Source: CAZLMG01 sp964560765 (lineage in GTDB: Bacteria; Bdellovibrionota_B; Oligoflexia; Oligoflexales; CAZLMG01). Taken from it: a DNA stretch of 51,279 nt. The DNA lies in NCBI GenBank assembly GCA_964560765.1, contig CAZLMG010000029.1, positions 1 through 51,279 of the forward strand, in the 5' to 3' direction. The notes below the pieces were generated by a model that saw only the letters and a program-made list of their open reading frames with translations, was not told where the DNA came from and made no database searches. The first letter of the stretch is position 1; every line of letters starts with the position of its first letter. Below, in pieces: positions 24,477 to 33,629 of this stretch. Both the position numbers and the translations under genes were made by a program.

Positions 24477-26270
24477 TTACTGCTTTTCCAATTTGAACAG
24501 GTACTTCCTGACTTTGCCGGCACCGTACTCGGCAATACAAACTGGCTTCGGCGATATGTTGCGCTCTTCCATGATCATCTCGGCCATCAAATTGCCTGCG
24601 TCATCAGCTTTGCGCAAGGCCATGGAGAAGACTTCATTCACTTCGCAATCCGTCCAGTTGTCGCCGACGCGCACGCCGTTCGACGAACGTTCTTCGCCAC
24701 GCAGGCGGCCAGACGTTGCCGAGTCGAACTCGAAGATTTCCATGACGAATTCGCCGCGAGCGCGGACTGGTCCGTCGGAATTCGTAAAGAACTCCTCCGG
24801 AGTCTTGGCGCTCCAGTTGCCGCGCACTTCGCGGACGCACTCATCGTCTGAACCTCCGCCACCGCCTCCGCCATGGTTCGCTTCAGCATAACATCGTAGC
24901 TGCGCCAACTTGCCTTCATCAGTGTTGGTGTTAATGCTGGAGCACAGGTCGCCTTGTTGTGCGAAGGTCACGAAGTCTTCAGGATACCGGGCACGTCCAT
25001 TGATGGCTGTACCATTGTCCAAGAAGGCGCCGCTGATGTGAACACAGGTGATTTTCTCACCTTGGATCGTCTTGCTGCAAGTGCTCTTGTGCAGTCCGGC
25101 GGAAGTACCTTCTAGCTGCTGCCCTGTGCACTCCATGTTGCTCCAGTCGTTCATCTGATAGGGTTTGCCACTGGAGTCGCGACAGCCCGACTCTTTCGTG
25201 TTGGCATTGAATTGGAAGCCCGGCGCGTTGATGACGCTTCCTTCTTGGCAGCCGTTTTCGTTACAGGTTTGCTGAACGTACCTGGTGAAGAACTGCCTCG
25301 TGCCCGAGTAGCCCTTGAAGTCATCGACACTGTCCATCTTTGACATATTCCAACGAGCCGTCGCGTCTGCCTTCTTCCAGCCATCCACATAACCAGCGGA
25401 CCAATCGAACTCACCTTCGCCAACACCCGAGGCGCTAAAGTCATATCCGTGCTCTTTCGCTTTCTCATAGCTGATGCCGAGTTTCTCGCCGCACAGCGTG
25501 AAGAGCTCTTCGCTCTGCCAGATCATCATGGCATGGGCGTCGCCGCCTGCGACCTTGCTGCCATTGATTTGCTTGAAGAACAGGTTCATGCCTTCTTCAG
25601 GTCCGCGGCACTCTTCGCCGCCATTCTTGCTTGCTGCGACTTGTTCTTCAGTGCACAGCTGTCCGTAGCCAGTCGGCAGTTCAATGCCAGCAATGGTAGC
25701 CTTGTAGGAGCCGGTAAAATCGTGCTTGGCAACGCTGTCTTTCACAGCGGCAGCCGTCTTCACTTTGATCTTGGTGATGTCGACGACGGCTTTACCGGTG
25801 TCGAGATCTAGGACGATCGCGCCCAAGTCAGAGGTACCGGCGCCGAACGCGTGACGATCGGCATTCTTTTTGGAGCCGGATATGTCGGTTTGTGATGGGT
25901 CTTCGAAGACCATAGTTCCCAGGATGCTTTCTTCCGCATCCAGGATGAAGCAGCCGACGGAGACGTCCTTCGTATCGATAGTGACCGAAAACTTTCCTTC
26001 AGCGTCGAACGTGCCAGTACCAGCTTTCGGAGGAATTTCAAAGGATACGCAGTACATGGTGAGGGTGGTTACGTCGACGGCTGCGGTCAGATTCAGTGCC
26101 GCGCCAGCGTCGCCGCCGGTCAGCGACAATTGACCGATGATGGTGACATTGTTATCGCTTGGTTCGACGTTTTCTTCTTCCTTCTTCAGGATGCCGCAAC
26201 TAGCCACAAGGCCGGCGGTGATGAGTGTTCCGGTGGCGTACCGGAGCCATGAGTTTCGCTGCAATCGCAT
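24477..26270 (-). CDS. Large Cys-rich lipoprotein of unknown function
   Basis: A 597-residue lipoprotein with lipobox GLVASC (Cys25). After a short acidic linker it has a beta-rich N-terminal domain (ITIIGQ-like strands, then FDAEGKFSVTIDT) that resembles carboxypeptidase-regulatory-like folds. A large Cys-containing middle follows (QTCNENGCQEG, MECTGQQLEG). A run of seven Gly (codons 24856-24876) precedes a C-terminal domain with CVREVRGNWS. I do not recognise the full protein. TTAGGGAG precedes the ATG. Three copies of TGACTGAT lie upstream and a strong terminator downstream, so it is a single-gene unit. Confidence 0.75.
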   Translation of the reverse strand: MRLQRNSWLRYATGTLITAGLVASCGILKKEEENVEPSDNNVTIIGQLSLTGGDAGAALNLTAAVDVTTLTMYCVSFEIPPKAGTGTFDAEGKFSVTIDTKDVSVGCFILDAEESILGTMVFEDPSQTDISGSKKNADRHAFGAGTSDLGAIVLDLDTGKAVVDITKIKVKTAAAVKDSVAKHDFTGSYKATIAGIELPTGYGQLCTEEQVAASKNGGEECRGPEEGMNLFFKQINGSKVAGGDAHAMMIWQSEELFTLCGEKLGISYEKAKEHGYDFSASGVGEGEFDWSAGYVDGWKKADATARWNMSKMDSVDDFKGYSGTRQFFTRYVQQTCNENGCQEGSVINAPGFQFNANTKESGCRDSSGKPYQMNDWSNMECTGQQLEGTSAGLHKSTCSKTIQGEKITCVHISGAFLDNGTAINGRARYPEDFVTFAQQGDLCSSINTNTDEGKLAQLRCYAEANHGGGGGGGSDDECVREVRGNWSAKTPEEFFTNSDGPVRARGEFVMEIFEFDSATSGRLRGEERSSNGVRVGDNWTDCEVNEVFSMALRKADDAGNLMAEMIMEERNISPKPVCIAEYGAGKVRKYLFKLEKQ

Positions 26271-26721
26271 AATTTTTACTCCCTAAACCTATCAGTCATT
26301 TTGAGAAATCAGTCAATGTCACACGGCGAGGTGCTCCTCTGACTTGAATGCAGAAGACATTCGGTGAATGCCGGAAAGACCTAAGAAAACAGTAAAAATA
26401 TTTTGGAACTGACTGATCTATAAGGATTTTTAGGACGGCGTAGCGGGCGCCAAAAGGGGTAAGGCACCAGCCCGTAGGGGCAGGAGATTCTTGGCTATAC
26501 CCGCATATCTGAGGGTGTTTGCGAGTCATTGCAGCTCATTGCGTCATTTCCGCCCGTGACCTCCTGAGGCTAATTCCGGGCGTGGTACTATTTTTAGTAT
26601 CCAGCGGAATCGGCCACTAGAAGTGCGCAACTTTCGATTCGGGGAGACTCCCGTGCCAGCAGTCCGCCAGCAACAGAACCATTCGGGCGATCAAGGCCCA
26701 TTGAATTTTTAGGGGCGCCCG
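26271..26721. other. 451-bp divergent intergenic region
   Basis: No convincing gene lies here. It separates the divergent large lipoprotein and the exported protein at 26722. It holds three copies of ATCAGTCA or its complement and a TACTA-TTTT-TAGTA inverted repeat at 26586-26599. The half near 26380-26420 is AT-rich compared with its surroundings. No tRNA-like fold was seen. Confidence 0.5.
26291..26417. repeat. Three ATCAGTCA/TGACTGAT copies upstream of the lipoprotein gene
   Basis: ATCAGTCA occurs at 26291-26298 and 26308-26315 (17 bp start to start), and its reverse complement at 26410-26417. All lie within 150 bp of the lipoprotein start. The spacing of the two near copies could suit a regulator bound on one helix face, but they may be chance. 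Confidence 0.35.
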
Positions 26722-27930
26722 ATGTGCAAAAGGTTTGTGATCCTAGCGTCAGTTTTCGTGATGGAGGCCACAGCTCTAGGCCAATCCGGGAGCGGTCCCT
26801 TGCCGCGTGGTGAGTTGAAGCCGGCCGCCGTGCCGACACCAGTGGCACCCGCGACAGATCCGGCGGCGATGCTTGCCGATTGTTTCACCTATCTCGGTAC
26901 TCCCATGTTGGGCGATCAGTTTCTCAATGATGCTGGCGAACTCTTTGTCTTGGTGGACGAGGCGGCGGCTAAGGGAGCGGATGCGGCCAGCTCTTTGCGC
27001 AAGCGCACGGTGACGCGGGTGCGATTGTCGAGTGGGAAGACGCAGCCCCTCCTATCTGTCAGCACGCAGCATCCCGGCGCGTTGCTGCCACACGGCGTTG
27101 GTCCTGTGGGTATGTCGGTGGTTACCTTTCATCAAGGAGAAACGGGCTGCTACCAGGGTCCGGCGACGGCAGTTAGCGTATCGCTGACGAACAAGGCTGG
27201 CGCCGCTGCTAGCAGTCCCGGGGCCACGAAGTCAGTCGACGATGCGCGCCTCGGCATCGTCACGGCAAGTACGGGCCGAGTCTTGGCGGATCTGAGCCAG
27301 GGACGCATATTGGAAGTCGATCCGCAAACTCTGCAGCGTCGCGGTCTGTTCGATTTTGGGCAACAAGTGGTGCCACTTTACTTTGATATTGCCGGGCGGA
27401 AGTTGTTTGCCTTACGCACTGAAAAGGGCGGTTGGGTACTTGAACATTTGATGCTGGGAAGGACGACACCACTACAATCCCTGACTCTCGCAGGTGGCGA
27501 GAAGCTCTTGCGCCAGGACGGATACTTTGGTGTGTTGGGATTGGATCAGTCAAAGCGCGGTCTGCGCATTCGAGAATTGGTGGAGTGGAGCGGGGTCAAG
27601 CAGACGCGGGATTATTCCGTGACTTTGCCCGAAGGCTACGATGTTTCCAGAGTCGCCGTTTTGCCACATTTTCCCAGTAAGCAGGCGCTGGTAATGGGCA
27701 ACACTCTGCTCCAGCGACGCACGCAGCGCAAGGCGCTGCTGGTGAACTATCAGCGTGGCAAGATTCTCACCGAATTTATCCCGCCGAAAGGCGCGTATTT
27801 TCGCTCGGTCAGCTTCTCGTCCGACGGACGAGAGGTTTTCATCACCATCATGGATGAAATGACGCAGAAACATCGCGAGATTCGGGTTTATCACATTAAG
27901 CGGAAGACGGTGCGGACAATTGTGCTGTGA
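26722..27930 (+). CDS. Exported protein of unknown function, repeat-rich beta structure
   Basis: The 402-residue product has a signal peptide (MCKRFVILASVFVMEATALGQ) and a Pro/Ala-rich linker, then a beta-rich body. Segments such as GRILEVDPQTLQRRGLFDFG, RKLFALRTEKGGWVL and FRSVSFSSDGREVFITIMDEM look like blades of a beta-propeller. No enzyme motif is visible. It converges on moaA with no gap. The family is unknown to me; the propeller reading is inference. Confidence 0.65.
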   Translation: MCKRFVILASVFVMEATALGQSGSGPLPRGELKPAAVPTPVAPATDPAAMLADCFTYLGTPMLGDQFLNDAGELFVLVDEAAAKGADAASSLRKRTVTRVRLSSGKTQPLLSVSTQHPGALLPHGVGPVGMSVVTFHQGETGCYQGPATAVSVSLTNKAGAAASSPGATKSVDDARLGIVTASTGRVLADLSQGRILEVDPQTLQRRGLFDFGQQVVPLYFDIAGRKLFALRTEKGGWVLEHLMLGRTTPLQSLTLAGGEKLLRQDGYFGVLGLDQSKRGLRIRELVEWSGVKQTRDYSVTLPEGYDVSRVAVLPHFPSKQALVMGNTLLQRRTQRKALLVNYQRGKILTEFIPPKGAYFRSVSFSSDGREVFITIMDEMTQKHREIRVYHIKRKTVRTIVL

Positions 27931-27931
27931 G

Positions 27932-28951
27932 TTATCCGCCGATGCTATGAATGACACCCGAGATGGCACTGGTCACGGCCGGATCTTGAAAATCAACGGG
28001 ATTGTTTCGACCGTGTGCTCGTGTTTTCTGCAGAACTTCCTCTGCAATCGCCGTCCGCAGCTCTGCTTCTGAGGCACCGGCACGCAGCAGCGGCAACAGG
28101 GCTCTACCCTGGCGCGAGAAGAGGCAGGTTAACAACCGCCCATCGCACGAAAGTCGCAGGCGATTGCAAGTGCCGCAGAAGGGCTGACTCAAACTTCGAA
28201 TGAAGCCAACTCGCTGCCCTGTATCCGAGTGGGAAAAGGTGTGGGCTACTTCGCCCTCGCACCGCTGCTCCAGTCCAAGCTCTCGAACAATTTCGGCCTC
28301 TAGCTCCTGGGCGCGACTGCTGCCGTTGATTTGCCAAGCGCTACCGCATAGGGGCATGAATTCTATGAAGCGCATTTCGGCGCCGAGTTCGCGGGCAAAT
28401 TGAATCAGCTGCATGGCGTCAGCGAGGGCATAGTCAGGCGTCACGACCGCGTTCAGCTTGAGCTGGATATTGGTAGCGGCTACAGCTTCTGCAGCGCGCA
28501 GGACCACGGGCAAGACGTCGCGTTTGGTGATGCGCGCGAAATGCTCACGATCCATGGTGTCGAGGCTGATGTTGATCCCAGCGATTCCTCCCGCGACCAA
28601 AGTTGGCAGGTGGCGAGGCAGCAGCGAGCCATTGGTTGTGAGATGTACCGGGACGCTCAATTCCTGAGCGGTTCGCGCTGCCAGGCGCGCGGCACCGGCG
28701 CGCAGGAGGGGCTCGCCTCCTGTAAAGCGGATCTTGCGAACTCCTCCTGCCACAAAGATTCTCGCCAGCGTCAGAATCTCCTCGTCAAGCAGATGGTGCG
28801 CTGGCGGTGGCGCATCCGGCAGTCCCTCGGGCGGCAAGCAATACGCGCACTGAAAATTGCACTGCTCGGTCAGGGAAATACGCAAATACGTATGCGTTCG
28901 CCCCCAGGAATCCGTCCAGTCTTTCGGCGTTCTTTCGGAACCAGCTGACAT
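27932..28951 (-). CDS. moaA: GTP 3',8-cyclase MoaA
   Basis: The 339-residue radical SAM enzyme has the N-terminal cluster motif CNFQCAYC, the FTGGEPLLR strand, and the C-terminal second Fe-S cluster motif CGTCNRLRLSCDGRLLTC. It ends in the family's Gly-Gly tail (IHSIGG). MoaA converts GTP to 3',8-cyclo-7,8-dihydro-GTP, the first step of molybdenum cofactor synthesis. No other molybdopterin gene lies in the window, so it stands alone here. Confidence 0.95.
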   Translation of the reverse strand: MSAGSERTPKDWTDSWGRTHTYLRISLTEQCNFQCAYCLPPEGLPDAPPPAHHLLDEEILTLARIFVAGGVRKIRFTGGEPLLRAGAARLAARTAQELSVPVHLTTNGSLLPRHLPTLVAGGIAGINISLDTMDREHFARITKRDVLPVVLRAAEAVAATNIQLKLNAVVTPDYALADAMQLIQFARELGAEMRFIEFMPLCGSAWQINGSSRAQELEAEIVRELGLEQRCEGEVAHTFSHSDTGQRVGFIRSLSQPFCGTCNRLRLSCDGRLLTCLFSRQGRALLPLLRAGASEAELRTAIAEEVLQKTRAHGRNNPVDFQDPAVTSAISGVIHSIGG

Positions 28952-29001
28952 GCGACTCTCGTTTGATGCTAAGTTAACTACAGCATTTCCGTCCGAATGA
29001 A

Positions 29002-30024
29002 TTACAGGCTGATGGACTGTACGGACTCGCGAAACTCGCGCGTCAACAGCCTTGGGTCAGGACGGTGCCGAAGGGATTCCCAAAGGCGATTCATATCCTC
29101 GGGCACGGGGCACTCGACGCGACATGGTTGTTTGGTTACGGGATGCTGAAACCTCAGTTCGGTGGCGTGCAGACACAGACGGCGATGCCCCGTCCGTCGC
29201 GCCAACTCGGGGATATTGCCCTGCTCGTAGTACGTCAGGAAAACCTGTTCGTCGGGGTGATAAAGTTTGTCGCCAACCAGGTGAAATCCTCGCACCGCCG
29301 CATGGATGCGAATCTGATTGGTGCGACCCGTGCGCGGGTGGGCGATGATTTTGGCGTGTGCTTCGCCGCGCTCGGCGACGCGAAAAGCGGTGAGTGCACT
29401 CTGCCCGTCCGGCACAACCCATTTTTTGATGCGAATCTGGCTAGCGGCTAGATCACCGATGGGGCCATCTTCCAGCCATTCATCCTCAGGTGGCACGCCG
29501 TGGACGATCGCGACGTACGTTTTATGAACGCGCTGCGACGTCCATTGCTGACTCAAGCCCTCGCGCGCCTTGGGCGTGCTCGCACAGAGGACGATGCCGC
29601 TAGTCTCTTTATCGATGCGATGCACGGCGGACCACTCGTCGCCAAATCGTTGGGCTAGGAAGTTGGCGAAGGTATTGAGGCGATAGGGACCATTTTCGTG
29701 CATGGGCAGATCGCCTGGTTTATAGACGGCCATAACGTCGCCATCTCGCCACAAGCATTCGATACGGTCATCAACCGGTGGTTCTTCCGCATGAGTATAA
29801 AAATAGGAAACCTGATCGCCGCGTCGCAGCCGATATGACGCACGTGTCAAACTGCCATTGATTCGCACGAGGCCCTCGTCGATTCGCTTTTGCCAGCCGC
29901 TGCGTGATAAAAAGCGATAGTGAGTCGCCAAGTGGCCATCCAAGCGCACGCCATCATAGCGCTCGTCCACTGGGATGCCGAGAGGCCGGAAGGTTAGCGT
30001 ATCTGCGCTTGGCGTTTCGTTCAT
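29002..30024 (-). CDS. RluA-family pseudouridine synthase
   Basis: A 340-residue protein with an N-terminal S4-like RNA-binding part (RSGWQKRIDEGLVRINGS) and an RluA catalytic domain. The catalytic loop is VHRIDKETSGIVL, whose Asp attacks uridine; HPRTGRTNQIRIH and HRLCLHATEL are the later family motifs. It isomerises specific uridines in rRNA or tRNA, and the target cannot be told. The ATG at 30024 is preferred over 30042 because a palindrome overlaps the earlier start. It is divergent from smpB. Confidence 0.9.
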   Translation of the reverse strand: MNETPSADTLTFRPLGIPVDERYDGVRLDGHLATHYRFLSRSGWQKRIDEGLVRINGSLTRASYRLRRGDQVSYFYTHAEEPPVDDRIECLWRDGDVMAVYKPGDLPMHENGPYRLNTFANFLAQRFGDEWSAVHRIDKETSGIVLCASTPKAREGLSQQWTSQRVHKTYVAIVHGVPPEDEWLEDGPIGDLAASQIRIKKWVVPDGQSALTAFRVAERGEAHAKIIAHPRTGRTNQIRIHAAVRGFHLVGDKLYHPDEQVFLTYYEQGNIPELARRTGHRRLCLHATELRFQHPVTKQPCRVECPVPEDMNRLWESLRHRPDPRLLTREFRESVQSISL

Positions 30025-30030
30025 AGAAGA

Positions 30031-30049
30031 ATAAAGTACCATACTTTAT
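30031..30049. promoter_or_regulatory. Perfect 8-3-8 palindrome between rluA-like gene and smpB
   Basis: ATAAAGTA and TACTTTAT flank CCA in the 65-bp divergent gap. The AT-rich arms could supply -10 elements on both strands (TAAAGT / TACTTT) or an operator shared by the two genes. Confidence 0.4.
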
Positions 30050-30089
30050 GGGCCGGCAAATCCGGGAAGAGGTTAGTATTACGGTTCCC

Positions 30090-30539
30090 ATGGGAATAAA
30101 AGTTCTAGTATCAAATCGCAAAGCATTTCACGAGTATACGGTCTCCAACCAAATCGAGGCGGGCATCGTTTTGACCGGAACTGAGGTGAAGTCCTTGCGC
30201 TTGGGCAAGGGCAATCTTTCCGATGGCTGGGTGAACTTCCAGAATGGCGAAGCCATTCTTATGGATGTGCATATTAGTCCGTATAGTCATGGCAACATCA
30301 TGAACCATCCCGAGAAGCGCCCGCGCAAGTTGCTGATGCATCGCCGCGAGTTGGTGAAGCTCGAATCGCAAGTCGCAGAAAAAGGTTTCGCCATCATCCC
30401 CCTAAAGATGTATTTCAAGGGCCGCTGCATTAAGGTCGAGCTCGGCCTTGGCAAGGGCAAGAAGCACTACGACAAGCGCGAAAGTGAAAAGACGAAGCAC
30501 GCCAATCGCGATATGGCGCGAGCCCTCAAGAACGGCTAA
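30090..30539 (+). CDS. smpB: SsrA-binding protein SmpB
   Basis: A 149-residue protein with the SmpB core NRKAFHEY, then EAGIVLTGTEVKSLRLGKGNL, and a Lys-rich C-terminal tail (KGKKHYDKRESEKTKHANRD). It binds tmRNA and brings it to stalled ribosomes for trans-translation. I chose the ATG at 30090, close to the NRKA motif as in other SmpBs; a longer frame starts at 30048. No tmRNA gene was recognised in the window. Confidence 0.95.
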   Translation: MGIKVLVSNRKAFHEYTVSNQIEAGIVLTGTEVKSLRLGKGNLSDGWVNFQNGEAILMDVHISPYSHGNIMNHPEKRPRKLLMHRRELVKLESQVAEKGFAIIPLKMYFKGRCIKVELGLGKGKKHYDKRESEKTKHANRDMARALKNG

Positions 30540-30571
30540 TTCCGCAGCACACAACTCAGGAGTCATAGGTG

Positions 30572-31924
30572 ATGAAGGTATTGTTGGCCTTGGTTTCGAT
30601 TGGTTTCAGCATCCAGGCTATGGCCGATGCACCGGATTTTCACGGTTACCTGCGCAGCGGCATGGGCTGGAGTCAGGGCGGGACGGATCAAGCCTGCTTT
30701 CGGGCCGAAGGTACGGAGGGTGCTTCTGGCAAGGCGCGTTTGGGAAATGAATGCGAGACCTATGTCGAGATCTCATTGGCCAACCGCCACAAGGTGAGTG
30801 GCCGTGAAACCGTTAAAGTTGATTCGGTGTTTACTTTGGCCGCCATGTCGGCAGCCCATCGAGATTGGGAGCCGAGCACGCCTGCATTGAGTGCTGATGG
30901 CAAGAGCGTTGAGCAGGAATTCACCACGGCGTTGCGTGAAGCCTACGTCAAGGCCAGTGGCTTGGTCGAATGGGGGGATCTATGGGCCGGCAAGCGCTAT
31001 TATCGGCGCATGGATATGCACCTGTTGGATTATTATCTGATCGATAACGCGGGGCCCGGCGCTGGCGTCGAAAACATTGGCTTTGGCTTTGGCAAATTGC
31101 ACCTGGCGGCTACTCACAATATCCCGGCCGGCGGCAAGGGCCCGTCGCAGACCAATCTGGATGCGCGCTTGAGCGATGTGAGTATGCTAGGACTCGGCAG
31201 CGTGGAGTTGGTGGTCATTAACGGACAAGTGAGTCCGCTTGATTACAGCACCGGTGAGCGCCTTTGGACAGCAATGGCTGGCACACAGGTCGGAGCCTTT
31301 TGGTCGGTGCCGTTCGGCAAAGGTTTTAACCAATTGGCAATACAGTACGGCTTGGGCTTGTTTGGAGCCCGAGGAGACTGGCACCAGAGCATGTTAAATC
31401 AGTACGGTGCATGGGGTTCGCAAAGTTACGAGCGCGATGCCGAGGGCATTTCGGAAACTGTAGAAGCTCGACGCGACTCTTCGGTTCTGCGCATCGCCGA
31501 TCAGGCTGTCATCGAAGGGGAAGGCTGGTCGCTGGGCACCCTGCTCTTGTACCAGCGAGCTGATTTCGGTGGCGCCCAAGACGCTAACGGTGACTCACTA
31601 GAGGTGAAAACCGAAACGACCGCGGCCGTACGACCTTCTTACTATCTGACGTCGAATGTGGCCTTGACGGCCGAGTTAGGCTGGACGCGCGTTGCCAATG
31701 GGTTGACAGATGCTGATGGCAATTGGGTCGATAGTGAACTGACCAAGATCACGCTGGCACCCGAATTTATCTTGGATTCAAGCTTTTGGTCGCGCCCGCG
31801 ATTGCGAGTTTTCCTGACGCATGCCACGTGGAATGAGCCTTCCCGCGGTGCGATCGGCAAGCCGAGGTATGCAGACTCGACATCTGGCACCACGGCAGGA
31901 TTCCAGGTCGAGTCCTGGTGGTAA
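30572..31924 (+). CDS. lamB: LamB-type maltoporin/carbohydrate porin
   Basis: The 450-residue product has a short signal peptide (ending SIQAMA) and begins the mature chain with FHGYLRSGMGWSQGG, as in LamB. Later LamB hallmarks are RLGNECETYVEI (as LGNECETY), WAGKRYYRRMDMHLLDYY and GPGAGVENIGFGFGKL. It forms an 18-stranded outer-membrane trimeric porin for oligosaccharides. AGGAG precedes the ATG; a GTG three bases earlier is possible. There are no maltose-uptake genes beside it. It converges with fumarase. Confidence 0.92.
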   Translation: MKVLLALVSIGFSIQAMADAPDFHGYLRSGMGWSQGGTDQACFRAEGTEGASGKARLGNECETYVEISLANRHKVSGRETVKVDSVFTLAAMSAAHRDWEPSTPALSADGKSVEQEFTTALREAYVKASGLVEWGDLWAGKRYYRRMDMHLLDYYLIDNAGPGAGVENIGFGFGKLHLAATHNIPAGGKGPSQTNLDARLSDVSMLGLGSVELVVINGQVSPLDYSTGERLWTAMAGTQVGAFWSVPFGKGFNQLAIQYGLGLFGARGDWHQSMLNQYGAWGSQSYERDAEGISETVEARRDSSVLRIADQAVIEGEGWSLGTLLLYQRADFGGAQDANGDSLEVKTETTAAVRPSYYLTSNVALTAELGWTRVANGLTDADGNWVDSELTKITLAPEFILDSSFWSRPRLRVFLTHATWNEPSRGAIGKPRYADSTSGTTAGFQVESWW

Positions 31925-31963
31925 GTCTGGAGCGCAGCCATGGGAATGGCCGCGAGTCCTCCG

Positions 31964-32017
31964 ACGTCGGAGATTCCTCATACGTCGGAGATTCCTCAGG
32001 CGTCGGAGATGATTATT
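31964..32017. repeat. Three 18-bp tandem repeats at the lamB/fumarase junction
   Basis: Units start ACGTCGGAGATTCCTCAT, the second differs by one base, and the third is partly degenerate and runs over the fumarase stop codon. A 14-bp palindrome CTCCGACGTCGGAG (31959-31972) overlaps the first unit. Possibly a transcription-ending or polymerase-slippage region between convergent genes. Confidence 0.7.
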
Positions 32018-33629
32018 CCTCGCCGCCGCGCCCTTTGAAGAAATCCTTGCCCTTATTGTCGACAATGATGAAGGCCGGGAAGTTCTCAACCTCAATTTTC
32101 CAAACGGCCTCCATGCCCATTTCTGGAAAGTCGAGGACCTCCACTTTTTTGATGCAGTCGCGTCCCAATCGAGCTGCGGGACCGCCGATGGAACCCAGGT
32201 AAAAGCCTCCGAACTTTTTGCAGGCTGCCGTCACCTCTGCCGTCCGATTGCCTTTACCCAGCATAATCATCGAGCCGCCGTGCTGTTGAAATAGGCTGAC
32301 ATAAGGATCCATTCGCTGCGAGGTCGTTGGGCCGAAAGAACCACTCGCATAACCGGCCGGTGTCTTCGCCGGGCCCGCGTAATAGACCGGAAACTTCTTG
32401 AAGTAGTCGGGCAGTCCCTTTCCTTGCTGCAGCGCCTCGGCGATCTTTGCGTGAGCGTTATCGCGGGCGACAATCAGAGGGCCGTTCAGCATAACACGAG
32501 TTGCCACAGGCAATTTGTCGAGTGTCGCCAGAATCTCGGACATGGGCCGCCGTAAGTCGATGCTCGTGGACTCTCCATTGGCATCAAGGTTTGTCGGTAG
32601 GAAGCGCGCGGGATGTTCTTCAAGCTGCTCAAGAAAGACACCATCGGCCGTAATCTTGGCTTTAATTTGGCGATCGGCGGCACATGACACACCCATGCCG
32701 ATCGGGCAACTGGCGCCGTGCCGAACCAGGCGAATGACGCGGACGTCGTGCACAAAGTATTTGCCGCCAAATTGCGCGCCGATCTTGGTTTCCCGAGCCC
32801 ACTGCTCAATTTGCTTTTCCAGTTCGAGATCTCGGAAGGCGCGCCCAGCCGCGTTGCCAGTCGTTGGCAGATGGTCATAATAGCCGCAAGAAGCCAGCTT
32901 TACGGTCTTCAGATTCATTTCTGCAGAGGTACCACCGATGACAACGGCTAGGTGATAGGGTGGGCAGGCCGTGGTACCCAGGTTGGTCATACTCTCCTTA
33001 ATGAAGTGCTCCATGCTGGCTGGATTGAGGACAGATTTGGTCTTCTGATAGAGGTAACTCTTGTTAGCGCTGCCGCCGCCTTTGGCGATAAACAAGAACT
33101 CGTATTTTTGACCTGGAGTCGTATAGAGGTCGACTTGCGCAGGTAAGTTGGTGCCGGTGTTTTTTTCTTCGAACATGGATAAGGGAGCCATCTGCGAGAA
33201 GCGCAAATTGCGCCGTTGATAGGTGTCATAGATGCCTTCACTAATCGCGACTTCATCATCGATCCCCGTATAAACATCCTCGCCCTTCTTGCCCATGACC
33301 ACGGCAGTTCCTGTGTCCTGACAGGACGGAAAGACGCGTTCGGAGGCGATCACGGCATTTTTAAGAAGTTCGACGGCGACAAAGCGGTCATTGGCGCTGG
33401 ATTCAGGATCTTGCAAAATCTTTGAGAGTTTCTCTAAGTGAGACGTTCGCAGCAAATGCGAAACGTCATCAAAAGCAATGGATGTCAGGGTTTTGATCAC
33501 GGACGGATCGATGATGAGTACGTCTCGCGGACCGTGTTTTTCAAGCCGCACGCCATCTTTGCCGAGTGGCCGATAACTGGTGGTATCAGATTTAGATTCG
33601 AATATGGGCTGAAATTGAAAGCGACTCAT
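32013..33629 (-). CDS. Class I fumarate hydratase ([4Fe-4S])
   Basis: The 538-residue enzyme has both halves of the oxygen-sensitive fumarase in one chain. The cluster Cys lie in PSCQDTG (Cys103), TTACPPYH (Cys222) and GASCPIGMG (Cys308); the C-terminal half has PVYYAGPAKTPAG and FGPTTSQRMDPY. It interconverts fumarate and malate in the TCA cycle. It overlaps the preceding IscA/HesB-like gene (ATGA), suggesting coupled cluster supply. E. coli FumA/FumB are the same type. Confidence 0.95.
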   Translation of the reverse strand: MSRFQFQPIFESKSDTTSYRPLGKDGVRLEKHGPRDVLIIDPSVIKTLTSIAFDDVSHLLRTSHLEKLSKILQDPESSANDRFVAVELLKNAVIASERVFPSCQDTGTAVVMGKKGEDVYTGIDDEVAISEGIYDTYQRRNLRFSQMAPLSMFEEKNTGTNLPAQVDLYTTPGQKYEFLFIAKGGGSANKSYLYQKTKSVLNPASMEHFIKESMTNLGTTACPPYHLAVVIGGTSAEMNLKTVKLASCGYYDHLPTTGNAAGRAFRDLELEKQIEQWARETKIGAQFGGKYFVHDVRVIRLVRHGASCPIGMGVSCAADRQIKAKITADGVFLEQLEEHPARFLPTNLDANGESTSIDLRRPMSEILATLDKLPVATRVMLNGPLIVARDNAHAKIAEALQQGKGLPDYFKKFPVYYAGPAKTPAGYASGSFGPTTSQRMDPYVSLFQQHGGSMIMLGKGNRTAEVTAACKKFGGFYLGSIGGPAARLGRDCIKKVEVLDFPEMGMEAVWKIEVENFPAFIIVDNKGKDFFKGRGGEE

